Shown here in pieces: positions 62,901 through 64,000 of a stretch of 64,000 bases of DNA. Both the position numbers and the translations under genes were made by a program. Within the stretch, counting starts at the first letter, position 1. Every line of letters starts with the position of its first letter. This DNA is from Ancylostoma caninum (taxonomy: Eukaryota; Nematoda; Chromadorea; Rhabditida; Ancylostomatidae). The stretch is from the NCBI GenBank assembly GCA_037903475.1, contig JBAJFG010000615.1, positions 1,698,501-1,762,500 on the forward strand, given 5' to 3'. Below the pieces are notes generated by a model. It had not been told where the DNA came from, searched no databases, and saw only the letters and a program-made list of their open reading frames with translations.

Positions 62901-63491
62901 TACTGGAATGGCCACAACTGTAAACGAAACCAAGACCAGTCCACCCATCCGATATTTGTGGCGTGGCCCAAAACAGAAGCTCATCGCTACTCAAAAGCTT
63001 CGTTCGTATGATTCCATGTATGGTGGACAGTTCGCCGCATTGCAGCTGAAGAATTTGAATACTTCAAATCTGGAGCCAGGAATGTGGAGCGTCGTTATTG
63101 AAACAGGTGAGCAACGGCGCTGTCTTTTTTCAGTCTAAATATCATTCCATGAAACTTTTTTCTTGTCAAATTATGAGGATTCCCTATATTTCTTTGGAAA
63201 GCTTTGAGATCCTTAGAAGCCAGAAAGAACATTGATTTTTATTACAATTTAAATTTTCTCACATCCGCTGTTCCAGACAGAAGCGGATCTCCGGAAATGA
63301 TCGCTACTGTGTGGCTGCCGATTTACTCGACTGACGACAAACCGTTGTTCCAGTCTTTGGTCGGCAATTTCTTCGTCATACAAGATAGTTGCAGTACGGC
63401 ATGCTCCTCTACAACATGGAGCACATTCCATCCAGATCCGAAATCGGATATTTTAGTAGGCTATGATAAAACTGCAGATGCTTTGGTATAG
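54000..63491 (+). CDS. sqv-6: peptide O-xylosyltransferase with WSC domain (SQV-6/XYLT type)
   Basis: Adds xylose to serine of proteoglycan cores, the first step of chondroitin and heparan chain synthesis in the Golgi. Twenty-one phase-consistent exons, about 828 residues: 54000-54224, 54381-54427, 54488-54512, 57237-57312, 57432-57578, 59351-59503, 59579-59691, 59745-59829, 59971-60069, 60456-60573, 60654-60773, 61074-61233, 61299-61374, 61438-61532, 61591-61688, 61798-61877, 62177-62310, 62389-62493, 62555-62626, 62863-63106, 63277-63491. A type II membrane anchor is at 28-49. A WSC domain (VGCFEDSKSSRAL to FGRECFCGDS, about 133-222) is followed by the GT14 core (IIFLLQLNGR, YYYIHVDQRQ, DYLINLSESDFP, VVDWCGCSP at 492-499) and the C-terminal Xylo_C region. 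The order matches SQV-6 and XYLT1/2. Exons 2-3 are short and less certain. Intron 3 is 2.7 kb. Confidence 0.93.
54513..57236. other. large intron 3 of the xylosyltransferase gene
   Basis: Contains several medium open frames on the plus strand (54808-55185, 55172-55438, 55763-56002) that I cannot join or recognise, a GA microsatellite-like patch near 56150-56160 and a G12 run at about 57117-57128. An undetected exon or a decayed transposon is possible. Confidence 0.4.
57640..57902. mobile_element. hAT-like MITE with internal poly-G runs
   Basis: Ends are CAGTGCCGGACGCAG and, inverted, CAGTGGCGGATGCAG. Eight-base flanks ATACATAC (57632-57639) and ATACATGC (57903-57910) match at seven of eight positions. 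CAGTG-type ends with an 8-bp duplication are the hAT signature. The 263-bp interior has G runs at about 57668-57678 and 57849-57861 and no open frame. It lies in the xylosyltransferase intron after the first WSC exon. The same terminus appears at 12030. Confidence 0.8.
62700..62835 (-). repeat. dispersed purine-rich repeat, copy C
   Basis: Reverse-strand relative of 18560-18700, inside the xylosyltransferase intron between exons 19 and 20. Reading the minus strand gives GTTTCACTGGGGGAGAT, GGAAAGACGTCACAGAG, and GGTGAGGAGAAAAGCAG in the same order. Confidence 0.5.
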
Positions 63492-64000
63492 TTTGTGATA
63501 TATAGGTTCAAGGGCATTGTTAAGAGTTCTATCAGTTCTTCCTGTGATAGTTATTTTCTGTTGTTTTGTTCCTTTTTATTTGTCATTGTTTTCCTTTCAA
63601 CCCTTGTTCTTGTATTGCTGACCTATTCAAACTTGTTATCGGTTAGTGGAATATTTGCCCAATTTTTCCATATTGAAGAAACTCGCCATCATATCTTTTC
63701 TTCATACTTCTTTCTCTCTCAGGTACAATGAGAGGGTAGCTGTTTGATTCTTCGAAGTTTTTCCTTCCACCTATCTCTAGAACGCATAATGCTTGCCTGT
63801 CATGTTTTAGCGCAATATTGGTGATCTGATAATTTTCATTTTATTCACCCGTGATTCCTTTCACTTCGCCAATGCCTTATTGTGATGCCGGTGACGAATG
63901 TACTCACACAATGTCTGCGATAAATATTTTTCTATCGCATGGTGGTTTGTGCGAGAAGACGAAGACGTGGATATCGCTAAGTAGTTACATAGTGAAATTT
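63492..64000. other. 3' flank of the xylosyltransferase gene
   Basis: T-rich 3' UTR and intergenic sequence. A GATAAA word near 63919 could serve as a variant polyadenylation signal. No further gene is visible before the window edge. Confidence 0.45.

Overview
The window is nuclear DNA of a clade V nematode, most likely a hookworm or other strongylid (inference). The evidence is AT-rich sequence, many 45-400 bp introns ending in TTTCAG-type acceptors, starts that sit directly behind such acceptors (as expected for spliced-leader trans-splicing), traces of the nematode telomere hexamer TTAGGC, and proteins that resemble Caenorhabditis families. I saw no bacterial operon, CRISPR array, rRNA gene or functional tRNA gene.

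Genes, left to right. Cytosolic malate dehydrogenase (minus strand, 408-2480) runs off the left edge. A 7.5 kb intergenic stretch follows and carries a tandem pair of dimeric tRNA-derived SINEs. A complete 12-exon microsomal-type epoxide hydrolase (minus strand, 10020-14662) has a TTCGAATA-type satellite in one intron. A repeat-rich stretch with nested inverted repeats leads to a REEP/TB2-HVA22 ER-shaping protein (plus, 21573-24091). A GC-rich foldback repeat lies just beyond it. After more repeats comes a complete 21-exon CPT1-like carnitine acyltransferase (plus, 30206-39926). Next are an unrecognised multi-exon gene (plus, about 42134-44424) and, 0.2 kb further, a DGAT2-family acyltransferase (plus, 44632-47689); the two could share an operon. 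Cyclin K (plus, 49622-51292) and a peptide O-xylosyltransferase with a WSC domain, the SQV-6/XYLT type (plus, 54000-63491), complete the set.

The genes are mostly unrelated housekeeping functions. Two of them, CPT1-like and DGAT2, act on opposite fates of fatty acyl-CoA (mitochondrial import versus triacylglycerol storage). Cyclin K partners the transcription kinase CDK12/13. The xylosyltransferase starts glycosaminoglycan chains in the Golgi.

The accessory content is the distinctive part: a heterodimeric tRNA-SINE family, a separate SINE with a perfect 13-bp target duplication, a long-TIR TA-flanked element in two copies that carries the dimeric SINE plus telomere-like hexamers, MITEs with recognisable TIRs and duplications (PIF/Harbinger-like, hAT-like and TA-type), large foldbacks, and many poly-G/poly-C runs. 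Exon boundaries were read by hand from splice sites, frame continuity and family similarity, so single boundaries may be off by a few bases.
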